From assembly GCF_046244365.1 (NCBI RefSeq), contig NZ_CP176395.1:7006001-7070000 (forward strand): a stretch of 64,000 nt of DNA. Reading direction: 5' to 3'. Positions 49,809 to 59,171 of this stretch are shown piece by piece. The translations under genes and the position numbers were made by a program. This DNA is from Paenibacillus_V sp046244365 (GTDB taxonomy: Bacteria; Bacillota; Bacilli; Paenibacillales; NBRC-103111). How positions within the stretch are numbered: the stretch's first letter is position 1; each line of letters starts with the position of its first letter. Below the pieces are notes generated by a model. That model searched no databases. It was not told the origin of the DNA and worked only from the letters and a program-made list of their open reading frames with translations.

Positions 49809-51647
49809 TCATTCCTTTCGACTTTCTTCCGCCGCATCGGCTGATGCAGCCGTCAGCGAAGCCAGATCATCCATATCAAGCCTGTAAAGCCTCGTGCCGT
49901 ATTGATTGAAATAAATGGCGCCGTCCGGGGTAACCGTGGCCGTCGTTACATGGGGCGGGATGTCGCCCAGCCTTGCGGCTTGCATGGAACCGGCATGAAT
50001 CCGGAATAAAGAGGTTTCGCCAAAAGCCAGTACGCTCGAATGGTTGTACTTGACAAGGCATCCGCAAGCCTCATCCAGTGGTACAAAAGCAGCGAACGCC
50101 ATCCGGGCCGGATCGAATGCCGCTATTTCATTGCCTGCTCGCATCCATGCGAAGCCGTGGGCGAATAGGACAACGCCGGTTTTACGGCCCGGTTCAAAAC
50201 GGTGAAGAAACACAACGGAAGCGGAAACCGGATCCCACACCGTGAAGCAGCAGTCTTCCTCTTCCTTGTAGGTCAGACCGTTACCGCCACCATTGGTCGT
50301 CAAATACAGGTAGCGCCCATCGCCTGCCAAGCCGCAAACCTGCTGCCCGGGCACAGGGTCGAGCCAGGAGAAAACTTCCTTCGTGACCGGATCGACTCGG
50401 GAAATCCCGCCGCCATAAACGCCATATGCGGCAGACCATCCCGTCCAAACGGCGCCATCCGGTCCGATGACGGTTTTGCCTAGTGGACGGATCAGGCCCG
50501 GTCCGACTGCTTGCAGTGTCTTCGGATTGATATTGCCGTATTGGTTCCAAGGTTCGTCAGGGCGGTACACCACATGATCGCCCCCGGAATAAGCAGCCAT
50601 AAACAGCTCCTTGCCCACGAACGCCATCCCGTAAACCTCACCGCCGTTCTCGCAAACCGCCGCCGAATTCCAATAGGAACCGTCCCGCGGATCGTACCGG
50701 AAGATCGTTTGCCCGAATCCGCTCGACCCCCACACAACGCCATTGGAATCGGAAGTAAGGGTATGAATTCGCGTAGGCGGCGCCGGTGTCGGAATCGGAC
50801 GGCATACCGGCTCCTGTCCTTCAGCGTATTGAATAAAGTAATCCTGGCCCTTGACTCCGGCCAATCCCCCGCCCGTAAAGCGCACAGCCTTGATCCGCTT
50901 GCCGTCCAATACGGTCATTTCGGCCTGCTTCAGCTTCAACAAGGCCGTTCCCGTTGCAGTGGATGGGGCGATCAGTTCGAGCGTGCGGCTGTTATAGAAG
51001 CGCTGCGTTCCTTCGAATTCCGTGCAAATCCGATTCTCATCCGCCTCGATCACCGCTTCGCCGTCCTCGCCCAAGCGGGTATACGAGCCGTCCGCCATCG
51101 ACCAAACCGAGACGAATCGCTTGTTGAAGCCGACATTGATCAGCATGCGATTTGGAATCGCGAACACGTTGCGGCTGTAATAATTGTCGAGATTATCGGA
51201 AACGCGGCCAAGGCTGGTTAACGTATGCGCGGCCGGATCGTAGCGGAGCAGCAGGCAGCCCGGATAAGTCCCCGCGTATACCATGCCGTCCGTGCCGAGC
51301 GCAAAGTTCCATATATACGTTTCCGACTCGATCCGGAGCGGCTCGGCCCAACGCCGGGTGATCAAATTAAGGCTATGCAGATAGCCGTAATCCGGACAAG
51401 TGCCGACGAGCAGATGATCGCCAACCGCCAGAAGCGCCCATGCGCCGGAATCGCCCGGAAGCGGGATCGATTCGCCCTCGCCGGTAGCTTTATCGATCAA
51501 CACCAGATTGCCGACGGAACCGGCCGAGAAGTTGGACAAAACGAGCTTCTCCCGATTGTCAACGGGATCGATGAAGGCGGTCGTCCCCAAAATGCAGAAA
51601 TTGCGGCAAGGCTCCGCCTCAATCGAATACAATGTTTTTGCCGTCAT
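49809..51647 (-). CDS. cytoplasmic beta-propeller protein of the polysaccharide operon
   Basis: 612 residues, no signal peptide. Repeated propeller blades of ~45-60 residues: DGMVYAGTYPGCLLLRYDP, NGVVWGSSGFGQTIFRYDP, DGAVWTGWSAAYGVYGGG, RYLYLTTNGGGNGLTY, DGAIYFNQYGTRLYRLD. It is related in pattern to the secreted propeller at 56583 (YMGTYPNGLLYQYTP). I cannot assign an enzymatic activity; oligogalacturonate-lyase-like or other lyase activity inside the cell is possible. In one operon between the importer genes and two dehydrogenases. Confidence 0.75.
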   Translation of the reverse strand: MTAKTLYSIEAEPCRNFCILGTTAFIDPVDNREKLVLSNFSAGSVGNLVLIDKATGEGESIPLPGDSGAWALLAVGDHLLVGTCPDYGYLHSLNLITRRWAEPLRIESETYIWNFALGTDGMVYAGTYPGCLLLRYDPAAHTLTSLGRVSDNLDNYYSRNVFAIPNRMLINVGFNKRFVSVWSMADGSYTRLGEDGEAVIEADENRICTEFEGTQRFYNSRTLELIAPSTATGTALLKLKQAEMTVLDGKRIKAVRFTGGGLAGVKGQDYFIQYAEGQEPVCRPIPTPAPPTRIHTLTSDSNGVVWGSSGFGQTIFRYDPRDGSYWNSAAVCENGGEVYGMAFVGKELFMAAYSGGDHVVYRPDEPWNQYGNINPKTLQAVGPGLIRPLGKTVIGPDGAVWTGWSAAYGVYGGGISRVDPVTKEVFSWLDPVPGQQVCGLAGDGRYLYLTTNGGGNGLTYKEEEDCCFTVWDPVSASVVFLHRFEPGRKTGVVLFAHGFAWMRAGNEIAAFDPARMAFAAFVPLDEACGCLVKYNHSSVLAFGETSLFRIHAGSMQAARLGDIPPHVTTATVTPDGAIYFNQYGTRLYRLDMDDLASLTAASADAAEESRKE

Positions 51648-51687
51648 ATGCGTTCACACCCTCATCCTTTTCTGCCTTCAGGCTTCC

Positions 51688-52563
51688 TCAGCCTTTCACC
51701 GCACCCACAAATTGCCCATGAATGAAATACTTCTGCACGAACGGATAAACCGCAATGATCGGCAAAATCGTGACCAGGAGCGCAGCCATTTTCAAGTTTT
51801 CCGGATGGATGATTTGCTCGCCGACCGGGTTAAGCAGATCGTCCTGCAGCTGGGATGTCGTCAATATTTCGCGAAGCTGAAATTGCAAGGTCCACATCGA
51901 TTTGTCCTTGATATAGAGAAGTACGTTAAACCACTGATTCCAATACCCGACCGCGCTGAAAATGATAAACGCCATCGTCATCGGCAGAACAAGCGGCAGC
52001 ACGATGCGGAACAGCAGACGCCATTCCCCGGCTCCGTCCATTTCTGCGGATTCCAGCAGTTCCTTGGGCAGCTGATCGATGACGTTCTTGTACACGATGA
52101 TATAGAAGGCGCTGACCAAACCCGGAAAAATAAGCGCGCCGTACGAATTGCCAAGCCCAAGCCCCATGACCAGCAGGAAAGTGGGGATCAGACCTCCGTT
52201 GAAAAACATCGTGATCAGGATGAACGTAAAAGCGATGTTTCGTCCGACGAACATTTTATGAGACAGCGCATAAGCCGCACAGAGGGATATGGTGACGGAA
52301 AGCCCCGTATTAATGACCGTTAAAACAGCCGTATTGGCAACCGACCGCAGGAACGTAACATTCCCGGCAATCTTGATATAGGAATCCAGCTGGAATTCAA
52401 TCGGCCAAAGCCCGACCTTGCCGGACAAAACGCCATTGTAGCTGCTTAGCGAGATCGCGATGGCATTGATAAACGGCACGAGAATCGAAATGCTGAACAA
52501 AATAAAAAACGCATAGTTGAACAGCTGAAACACAAATCTTGACGGCGATACATAACGATGCAT
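51688..52563 (-). CDS. LplC-like CUT1 sugar permease, importer B
   Basis: 291 residues, six membrane helices, EAA loop ESAEMDGAGEWRLLFRI and C-terminus FVQKYFIHGQFVGAVKG. ATG ending at 52563 follows GGGGTGG. 14 bp downstream of its LplB-like partner; no ATPase gene in the operon. Confidence 0.93.
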   Translation of the reverse strand: MHRYVSPSRFVFQLFNYAFFILFSISILVPFINAIAISLSSYNGVLSGKVGLWPIEFQLDSYIKIAGNVTFLRSVANTAVLTVINTGLSVTISLCAAYALSHKMFVGRNIAFTFILITMFFNGGLIPTFLLVMGLGLGNSYGALIFPGLVSAFYIIVYKNVIDQLPKELLESAEMDGAGEWRLLFRIVLPLVLPMTMAFIIFSAVGYWNQWFNVLLYIKDKSMWTLQFQLREILTTSQLQDDLLNPVGEQIIHPENLKMAALLVTILPIIAVYPFVQKYFIHGQFVGAVKG

Positions 52564-52577
52564 GCGTTGTCCACCCC

Positions 52578-53525
52578 TTAATACAAGCCGAGTCCGGTGA
52601 GCTTCTTGGACAACCGGTTGGAAATGACGAGCAGCAGAAAGCCAAGCACGCTCTGCATGAAGCCGATCGCGGTCGTCAGGCTATACTGCGACTGCTCAAG
52701 CCCGAGCCGGTATACATAGGTGCTGATGACGTCGGAGACGTCGTACACGAGCGGATTTTGCATCAGGAAGACGCGTTCGAAGCCGACCTCGAATATATGC
52801 GCCAGCCGGAGCAGAAACAGCAGCATAATCATCGGCAGCATATGCGGAAGCGTAATGTGAACGACCTGCCGCCACCTGCTGGCCCCGTCGATCCAGGCCG
52901 CCTCGTACAAGCTCGAATCGATGCCTGCGATGACGGCAAAATAGAGAATCGCCGACCAGCCGACATTTTTCCAAATATCCGCAAACACAAGCAGCCCCCG
53001 AAAGATGCCCGGTTCGGTCATAAAATAGATCGGCTCGATCCCGAACCAGCCGAGAAAATGGTTGAACAGCCCGGTTTGCGGAGACAAGATCGAATAGAAG
53101 ACACCGGAAACGACGATCCACGACAAAAAATGAGGCAAATAGGAAATCGTTTGCATGACGCGTTTAAACGTCTTTTGGAACAGCTCGTTCGCAAGCAAAG
53201 CGAAGACGATCGGCGCGGTGAAGCCAAACAGAAGGTCGTAGAAATTAAGGATCAACGTATTTTTCAGAATGCTCCAGAACTTGTCATCCTTCAGGACATA
53301 CTTGAAGTGCTCCAGCCCGACCCAATCGCTTGCCATGACCCCTTTGTAAACGGAGTAGTTTTTAAAGGCAATAATGATGCCATACATCGGCATGTAGTTA
53401 AACACAATCAGCAGAATTGCCGTCGGAGCAAACAAGGCGTATAGAGAGAGGAGAGTCCGAAACCGGACTTTCCTCCTCCTCACGGGCTTGCTCAGGACGA
53501 GCTTCGATACTTCGTGCTCGTTCAA
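52578..53525 (-). CDS. LplB-like CUT1 sugar permease, importer B
   Basis: About 315 residues, six helices, EAA loop YEAAWIDGASRWRQVVHI. I place the start at a TTG around 53525-53528 (TTGTTGAAC), 6-9 bp after AGGAGGG; the frame extends to another TTG at 53546 upstream of that ribosome site. Follows the binding-protein gene by about 12 bp. Confidence 0.9.
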   Translation of the reverse strand: MNEHEVSKLVLSKPVRRRKVRFRTLLSLYALFAPTAILLIVFNYMPMYGIIIAFKNYSVYKGVMASDWVGLEHFKYVLKDDKFWSILKNTLILNFYDLLFGFTAPIVFALLANELFQKTFKRVMQTISYLPHFLSWIVVSGVFYSILSPQTGLFNHFLGWFGIEPIYFMTEPGIFRGLLVFADIWKNVGWSAILYFAVIAGIDSSLYEAAWIDGASRWRQVVHITLPHMLPMIMLLFLLRLAHIFEVGFERVFLMQNPLVYDVSDVISTYVYRLGLEQSQYSLTTAIGFMQSVLGFLLLVISNRLSKKLTGLGLY

Positions 53526-53539
53526 CAAGAACGTCCCTC

Positions 53540-55213
53540 CTACCAACCAGCCATTTTATAGCCCAACTTGATCAGATTGTCTTTGTTCGCATCGATATAT
53601 TTTTGCAGCGGGTCGTATTTAAACGCGCGGTACTTCTGCTCCCAGGCTTTGACTTCCTTGTCGAACTGCTCCATTGTGATGCGCCCCATGATCGCTTCGA
53701 CGGTAAATTTATTGATCGCCTGCATAATCTCCGCGTTCTTCTTCAAGACATCTTCCGGTTCCGCGTATCCTGGAGGGCTCCCCAAGCCCACATTCGCGGC
53801 ATTGTCTGCGACCTGCTTCATGCTGCTCTTGATTTGATTGTAGTAAGTCGAATCCCCGACCTGCTGTTCAAAGAGAGCTGCCTGCGCGTCCTGCCCGTCG
53901 GTATAGCCGAAGATGAAGGCAAGCTGTTTCGACCAGGTCCGCTCTTTGGCTCCCAGTTTGTCCGCGATCGGCACCCGCTTGCCGTCCTTCACCGTGTACG
54001 TCTCGTTCTCCTTGCCCCAGAAAATCGCTTCGCGAAGTTCATCGGATGCAAACGCTTCAATAACCTTCCAGGCCCGGTCCTTATCCTTGCTGGAAGCCGG
54101 AATGTACAGCCCGTGAGCGCTGATCGGCGACCCTTGCGTTGGGAAGGTATACTTCGGATCGACAAGCTCTTTCGGATTCTGTTTGAGCGGCGGCGCGAAC
54201 ATGTACTTATACGTCTTTTGCAGGTCTGTTCCCTTGGCTCTGGAAGACGCGGCGGCCGGAAGCAATTGATCGGCGCCGTTCCATTGGAAAAGCACGTTGT
54301 TATTGGCCCACTTGGTCCCCCAGCTGGTGGAATCCGTCGTGGCGAATTCTTTGTCCAGAATACCTTCCTCGTACAGTTGGCGCATCAAGCCGACAGCGGC
54401 GCGGAATTCCGGAAGAACGACATTCGGGATAACCTTGCCACCCTGAATCCGGTATTCATACGGATACGCCCCATACATCCGGAAAATAACCGCTCCGCCG
54501 TACGGGAATACATTGTCTCCGATCACGCGCGAGGTCATCGGAATCGAATTCGGCTCGGCTTTCTTGATCTTGCGCATAAGCTCGACCCACTCGTCTACGG
54601 ATTCCGGCCATTTGCCGCCGTTGTACTTCTCGACCAAATCGTAGCGCGTGTAAATGCCCCAGCCTTGCGGACCCTTATCGTAGGCCATCGGGATGCGCCA
54701 GTACTTGCCGCTGGTCGGATCTTTGGCCAGCTCCATCATTTGCGGCGTAATGTATTTCTGGATAGCCGGCGATTTGTCATAGTACGGTTTCAAATCGATG
54801 AAAGCGCCTTCACGAGCGGCTTTGTAAGCCTGATCCGGCAAATACGTATGCAGGAGATCCGGAAGCTTTCCCGATGCGAGCAGCAGGTTGAATTTGTTCG
54901 GAAACTCGGAATATGGCGGCACTTCGATTTTCAGATCGACGTTCGCTTTCTGCTTGACGATGTTGATAAACGGGTTATTGTTCAACTCCGTGTCTGCCGG
55001 ATAAATCGCCAAGCCTGCATCCGAGTAGAACATGCTAAGCTCAATCTTCTCTTCCTTCTTGGTCGCGGCCGCCGGACTTGCCGATGATCCCGGACTCGCC
55101 TGCGATGAGGCGTCCGGCTTGGAGCCCCCGCCCGAGGAACAAGCGGCAAGAGCCGCAGCTAACAGGGATACTGCGGTTGCCGTGGTGACCCTTTGTTTGA
55201 ATCTTTTGTTCAT
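53540..55213 (-). CDS. extracellular sugar-binding lipoprotein (LplA-like), importer B
   Basis: 557 residues: lipoprotein signal with lipobox ALAAC (Cys ~24), Ser/Gly/Ala-rich linker, then the LplA/YtcQ-type solute-binding fold. ATG ending at 55213 has GGGAGG about 12 bp upstream. First gene of the large operon running to 43574. On the minus strand a -10 (TATAAT, near 55300) lacks a good -35 at standard spacing, as expected for an activator-dependent promoter; the AraC gene upstream is a candidate. Confidence 0.92.
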   Translation of the reverse strand: MNKRFKQRVTTATAVSLLAAALAACSSGGGSKPDASSQASPGSSASPAAATKKEEKIELSMFYSDAGLAIYPADTELNNNPFINIVKQKANVDLKIEVPPYSEFPNKFNLLLASGKLPDLLHTYLPDQAYKAAREGAFIDLKPYYDKSPAIQKYITPQMMELAKDPTSGKYWRIPMAYDKGPQGWGIYTRYDLVEKYNGGKWPESVDEWVELMRKIKKAEPNSIPMTSRVIGDNVFPYGGAVIFRMYGAYPYEYRIQGGKVIPNVVLPEFRAAVGLMRQLYEEGILDKEFATTDSTSWGTKWANNNVLFQWNGADQLLPAAASSRAKGTDLQKTYKYMFAPPLKQNPKELVDPKYTFPTQGSPISAHGLYIPASSKDKDRAWKVIEAFASDELREAIFWGKENETYTVKDGKRVPIADKLGAKERTWSKQLAFIFGYTDGQDAQAALFEQQVGDSTYYNQIKSSMKQVADNAANVGLGSPPGYAEPEDVLKKNAEIMQAINKFTVEAIMGRITMEQFDKEVKAWEQKYRAFKYDPLQKYIDANKDNLIKLGYKMAGW

Positions 55214-55369
55214 TGAATTTCGATGCCTCCCTTTTAAATAACTCGGTTCTGCCGCGCCGCTCCCGGCCAAGTCACTCGGCATAGCGGCTGACGAACTCAT
55301 TATAGGACGCCTCGCGGCATGCCTTAGGTCAATTCGAAGCAAACATCAAGTCACTTTTTCCGGATAAAA

Positions 55370-55394
55370 AAACAAAAACCCCTTATCCAGGGTT
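55370..55394 (-). terminator. terminator of AraC gene
   Basis: AACCCTGGATAAGGGGTT followed by TTTTGTTTTTTT on the minus strand. It overlaps the last codons of the AraC gene. Confidence 0.75.
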
Positions 55395-56282
55395 CTTAAA
55401 GGAGAAGCTTGACGGATGAGAGGCAATCAGGCGATATTCGGACGGCGTTGAGCCCATCAAAGACTTAAACACCCGAGTAAACGTGCGGTAAGAATCGAAG
55501 CCTACTTCCGCCGATATGTCGGTAACGGACATCGTTGTTGTCGAAAGCATTGTCGCTGCCTTGTGAATCCGAATCGAATGAACGTATTCGAGAAAGCTTT
55601 TACCGACTTGCGCCTTAAAGATGCGGCTTATTTTGGACATGCTGACGCCCATTTCCTTAGCGATCAAGCCGAGGCTCAATTCGTCGGCGTAATGGAGGTG
55701 GACATGATGAATGACATCCCACACCGCATCCGTCTCCTCCGCCTTATTCTCTCCCGTTGCAGGTAGGGAGGATGCAAGCGCAGCGCGTATATACCCGAAT
55801 AGCGCTTCGATCAATTTGCTCCGGATGATCAAACTTTTTCCCGGCTTCGATGCCTTCCATTCGCCGAACAGCGATCCCATGATCGTCTCCATGCTCTTCG
55901 CCTGTTCGGGCGGCAGGTCGACGTAGGACGGCAAATCGACGCCGGCGCGGAACAAATATTTCATGATCTCCGTGTCGAGAGGCGAATCGTAAAACATCTT
56001 GAGATCGAACATGCAGCAATAGGTCAGCAATGGCGTTTTGGGGACGATTTCATGAAGATGATGAGGAAGCAAAAAGGTAATGGAACCGGCGCTCAGCCGG
56101 TGCACCCGCCCATTCAAAATTTCGGTGCCTTCTCCGTCCGTGATGAACATAAGCTCCGCGAAATCGTGATAATGGTGCGGATACCGGTAGTCAAGCGAGT
56201 AATGGAACATGTAGAACGGGATTTCCGGTTGAAACCGCTTAACTTCTTCCATGACATCGACATATTCCGGAATCATTTTCAT
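55383..56282 (-). CDS. AraC family transcriptional regulator with cupin sensor
   Basis: 299 residues: N-terminal cupin-like domain (YRYPHHYHDFAELMFITDG, residues ~33-100) and C-terminal AraC domain with two helix-turn-helix units (LGLIAKEMGVSMSKISRIF; VTDISAEVGFDSYRTFTRVF). ATG ending at 56282 follows GGAGACTTCTT; the frame begins seven codons earlier. Located between, and oriented away from, the secreted propeller gene and upstream of operon B; probably activates both in response to a sugar. Confidence 0.92.
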   Translation of the reverse strand: MKMIPEYVDVMEEVKRFQPEIPFYMFHYSLDYRYPHHYHDFAELMFITDGEGTEILNGRVHRLSAGSITFLLPHHLHEIVPKTPLLTYCCMFDLKMFYDSPLDTEIMKYLFRAGVDLPSYVDLPPEQAKSMETIMGSLFGEWKASKPGKSLIIRSKLIEALFGYIRAALASSLPATGENKAEETDAVWDVIHHVHLHYADELSLGLIAKEMGVSMSKISRIFKAQVGKSFLEYVHSIRIHKAATMLSTTTMSVTDISAEVGFDSYRTFTRVFKSLMGSTPSEYRLIASHPSSFSFKNPG

Positions 56283-56582
56283 AAGAAGTCTCCTTATCAA
56301 CAAAATGTGTCGATTAGACGATTCCCCTACCCATCTTCCGAGTTTATAGCCAGTCTATCACACCCTATGTGCTCCGCCAAGAACCTTAATCTGCAATTCC
56401 CATCCACCTGCAAGATTTGGCCTATCGGCTGTATAATAATGTCCCACTCAAGCTCGAAAACCAGCTTATAATACGCTCGAAGCGTATTTGACAGCGCTTC
56501 CATCAATAGCGAAAGGAGCGTCGCTCAATCGTTTACATTTCCAGCTAGGCTTGAACCCTATTTTATTGAGGAGGACGTTTTG
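56283..56582. other. divergent control region with candidate cre site
   Basis: TGACAGCGCTTCCA (56489-56502) matches the CcpA-binding cre consensus TGWAANCGNTNWCA except at two positions. It is upstream of the secreted propeller gene. Two TATAAT-like boxes (near 56428 and 56467) lack clear -35 boxes. No gene is seen here. Confidence 0.45.
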
Positions 56583-59054
56583 ATGGTCAAAAAGGTTAAT
56601 AAAGTATTCTGTATGCTTCTTCTGCTCGTCTCCTTTGTGCCGCTCTTTTCGGCGCAGGCGGCCGACATGCTAATTCCCAACTATAGCTTCGAATCCGGCT
56701 TGACCTCGTGGACCCAAAACTTCGGTTCCGGCGGCATTTCCGTTTCTTCCGATACGTCTCATAGCGGAACGAACAGCCTCAAAATCGTCGACACCTCCAA
56801 TACAAGCTCCGTAGGAATTCAAAGCGACTACATGGCGGCAACAGCAGGCAAAACGTATTACGCGTACGCATGGGCCAATATCGCGAGCGGCAGCGCCGAC
56901 TTGTATATTCGCTTCTACAACAGCTCCAAGACGCTGCTTTCTTCGGCCTTCCTCTCCAAGAGCGGTCCGGTGAACCAGTGGAGCCTGATCAATACGAGCG
57001 CAACCGCTCCGACAGGTACCGCTTATGTGGCCGTGCTGCTTTACAGCAATAATGCGAGCACCGGTACGGTTTACTGGGATGACGTGCTGATTACGGCCGA
57101 GCTGACCAATCTGGGCAATGTCGTCTATTCAACGGCTATGCGCAGCGCGACCGTGGCGTTGGATGGGAACGGTAAGCCGGCTTTCTACATCGGCGTCAAC
57201 GGTTCCAGCACCGCGAATGCCACGATGGCCGAAGTGAATCTGAATACAGGGGTGGTGCAGAAGCTGATGCCGCTGCCCAATACGACATACGCGCATTCCG
57301 CCGCGACCACCATCGATAACAAGGTCTATATGGGCACCTATCCGAACGGACTGTTGTACCAATACACGCCTGGAACCTCGGCTCCCGTCAATCTGGGCAA
57401 GGCGATTTCCGACGCCACTTACATCTATGCGCTCTCCGCAAGCGATCTGGCGGGTAAAGTGTACGGCGGCACGTATCCTTATTCCGGCGTGTTCAAGTAC
57501 GAGCCCGGCGCCGGATTCTATACGTTCTCCCCGCATCCGTTTTTTGCCAACTCCCATTATACGTATTCGATCGTGCATGATGCTCCTGATAACGTCCTGT
57601 ACGTAGGAACAGGCGGTACAAAGGCTCAAATTTCCCGATTAGAAAATGTCGGCGGACAGCGCAATGACAATCTGCTCCCCGCTTCGATTGCCGATGCGAA
57701 TACGGCTGTGGATAAGCTGAGCTACGAGGGGGGCAAAGTATTTGCCCGGGTGATTCCGGAAAATAAAGAAGTCGTATTGGACGTCACGGACAACCCGAAT
57801 GGAACCGTTACAACCGTAGTGGATGCGGAGTTCCCGATTGGTTCCTATGGAGTCTCGCCCATCATTGACGGCAAAGTATACTACACGTATAACGGGCTGA
57901 AGACATACGATGTGAATAGTAAAACGATCGCACCTGTGCTTAATTCGGACGGCTCCCCCGCTCAAATTCCTTTTAACGGCTATGCATGGGGGCTGGCTAC
58001 ACTTGACGATCAAGTCAACTATCCCGGCCAAACGCTTGTTTCCGTAGGTCACACTGGTGGCACCATTATGCTGTTCAAATACAATCCGACTTCCAAGATA
58101 AGCAGCAGTATGTTTATAAGCGGACTGCCTGGCGTACCTACCGATATCCGTTCGCTGACGCAAGGGCCGGATCAGAACATTTATGCCGGCGGCTTCCTGT
58201 CGGGCAATATGGGCGTCTATTCCCCGATGCGGAGCGATCGGAACACTATGCATTATGGCATCCCCCAAATCGAAGGCATGATCTCTCAAGGCAATACCCT
58301 TTATATGGGCGGTTACCCTAACGCCCAAATCTATAAGAACGATATGACGCAGGGGTGGGGCCCGACCAAATTCCTCGACTTGGGCACGACCTATTTGCAG
58401 GAACGTCCTTACGGAATGGCCCAAGGCGACAACAAAATTATAATCGGCACCGTGCCTGCCTCGGGACAGCTCGGAGGTGCCTTGACCGTCTACGACAGCT
58501 TGACCGCTTCCGCGCAAGTATACCGTAATATCGTGCCGAATCAGAGCATTATTTCCTCCGCCTACCTGAACGGGTATGCCTACGGAGGCTCGTCTATTGC
58601 AGGCGGCAAAAATACGACACCGACGGAAACGCAAGCCAAGCTGGTGAAGCTCAATGTCGCGACCGGCGCCTACACGACGTATTCGCTGCCGTTTTCCTCG
58701 CCGGCCATTACGGCATTGATCGCCGGCACGGACGGAAAAATTTGGGGATTGGCTAATGGCTACTTGTTTATTTTCAATCCCGCCACGAACACGATCGAAT
58801 ACTACGCGCAAAAATTTACGGACGTCAACTACGGAACCGCTCCAATCGAAAAAGACGGCTCCCTCGTGCTTGGCAGAGCGGGAAGCAACAAAATTTACGG
58901 TACGATCAAGACCCATCTGTTCGAAATCGATACGACGACGAGGAACGTTACGATTCTGTATAATGGCGTCAACAATTTCGAGAACGCGACTGCCGATGGC
59001 TACGGGAATATTTATTTCAATATGGGCAACCAGCTGTTCCGCTGGGCTTATTGA
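56583..59054 (+). CDS. secreted beta-propeller protein with N-terminal carbohydrate-binding-like domain
   Basis: 823 residues with a signal peptide (~1-27, CMLLLLVSFVPLFSAQA). Residues ~30-170 form a CBM_4_9-like beta-sandwich (PNYSFESGLTSWTQN ... GTVYWDDVLI). Residues ~175-823 form a propeller with blades such as NKVYMGTYPNGLLYQYTP, GKVYGGTYPYSGVFKYEP, NTLYMGGYPNAQIYK, DGKIWGLANGYLFIFNP and GNIYFNMGNQLFRW. It is related to the cytoplasmic propeller at 49809. ATG at 56583 follows GAGGAGG. Probably attacks or binds the polysaccharide outside; a lyase role is suggested only by the GH105 enzyme next door. Confidence 0.8.
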   Translation: MVKKVNKVFCMLLLLVSFVPLFSAQAADMLIPNYSFESGLTSWTQNFGSGGISVSSDTSHSGTNSLKIVDTSNTSSVGIQSDYMAATAGKTYYAYAWANIASGSADLYIRFYNSSKTLLSSAFLSKSGPVNQWSLINTSATAPTGTAYVAVLLYSNNASTGTVYWDDVLITAELTNLGNVVYSTAMRSATVALDGNGKPAFYIGVNGSSTANATMAEVNLNTGVVQKLMPLPNTTYAHSAATTIDNKVYMGTYPNGLLYQYTPGTSAPVNLGKAISDATYIYALSASDLAGKVYGGTYPYSGVFKYEPGAGFYTFSPHPFFANSHYTYSIVHDAPDNVLYVGTGGTKAQISRLENVGGQRNDNLLPASIADANTAVDKLSYEGGKVFARVIPENKEVVLDVTDNPNGTVTTVVDAEFPIGSYGVSPIIDGKVYYTYNGLKTYDVNSKTIAPVLNSDGSPAQIPFNGYAWGLATLDDQVNYPGQTLVSVGHTGGTIMLFKYNPTSKISSSMFISGLPGVPTDIRSLTQGPDQNIYAGGFLSGNMGVYSPMRSDRNTMHYGIPQIEGMISQGNTLYMGGYPNAQIYKNDMTQGWGPTKFLDLGTTYLQERPYGMAQGDNKIIIGTVPASGQLGGALTVYDSLTASAQVYRNIVPNQSIISSAYLNGYAYGGSSIAGGKNTTPTETQAKLVKLNVATGAYTTYSLPFSSPAITALIAGTDGKIWGLANGYLFIFNPATNTIEYYAQKFTDVNYGTAPIEKDGSLVLGRAGSNKIYGTIKTHLFEIDTTTRNVTILYNGVNNFENATADGYGNIYFNMGNQLFRWAY

Positions 59055-59106
59055 CCGTTACGGGGCAATGGGATATTACTCCTGTAAAAATTGAGAAGAA
59101 TGAGAT

Positions 59107-59140
59107 GAAGTTCTTGTCATCGCCTAATAACAAGAACTTC
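59107..59140. terminator. bidirectional terminator between convergent units
   Basis: GAAGTTCTTGT / ACAAGAACTTC arms with a 12-base loop, 53 bp past the propeller stop and 32 bp past the LplC stop. Confidence 0.75.
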
Positions 59141-59171
59141 GTCCCTTATATTGTAGTATGCCTAGCCATCT

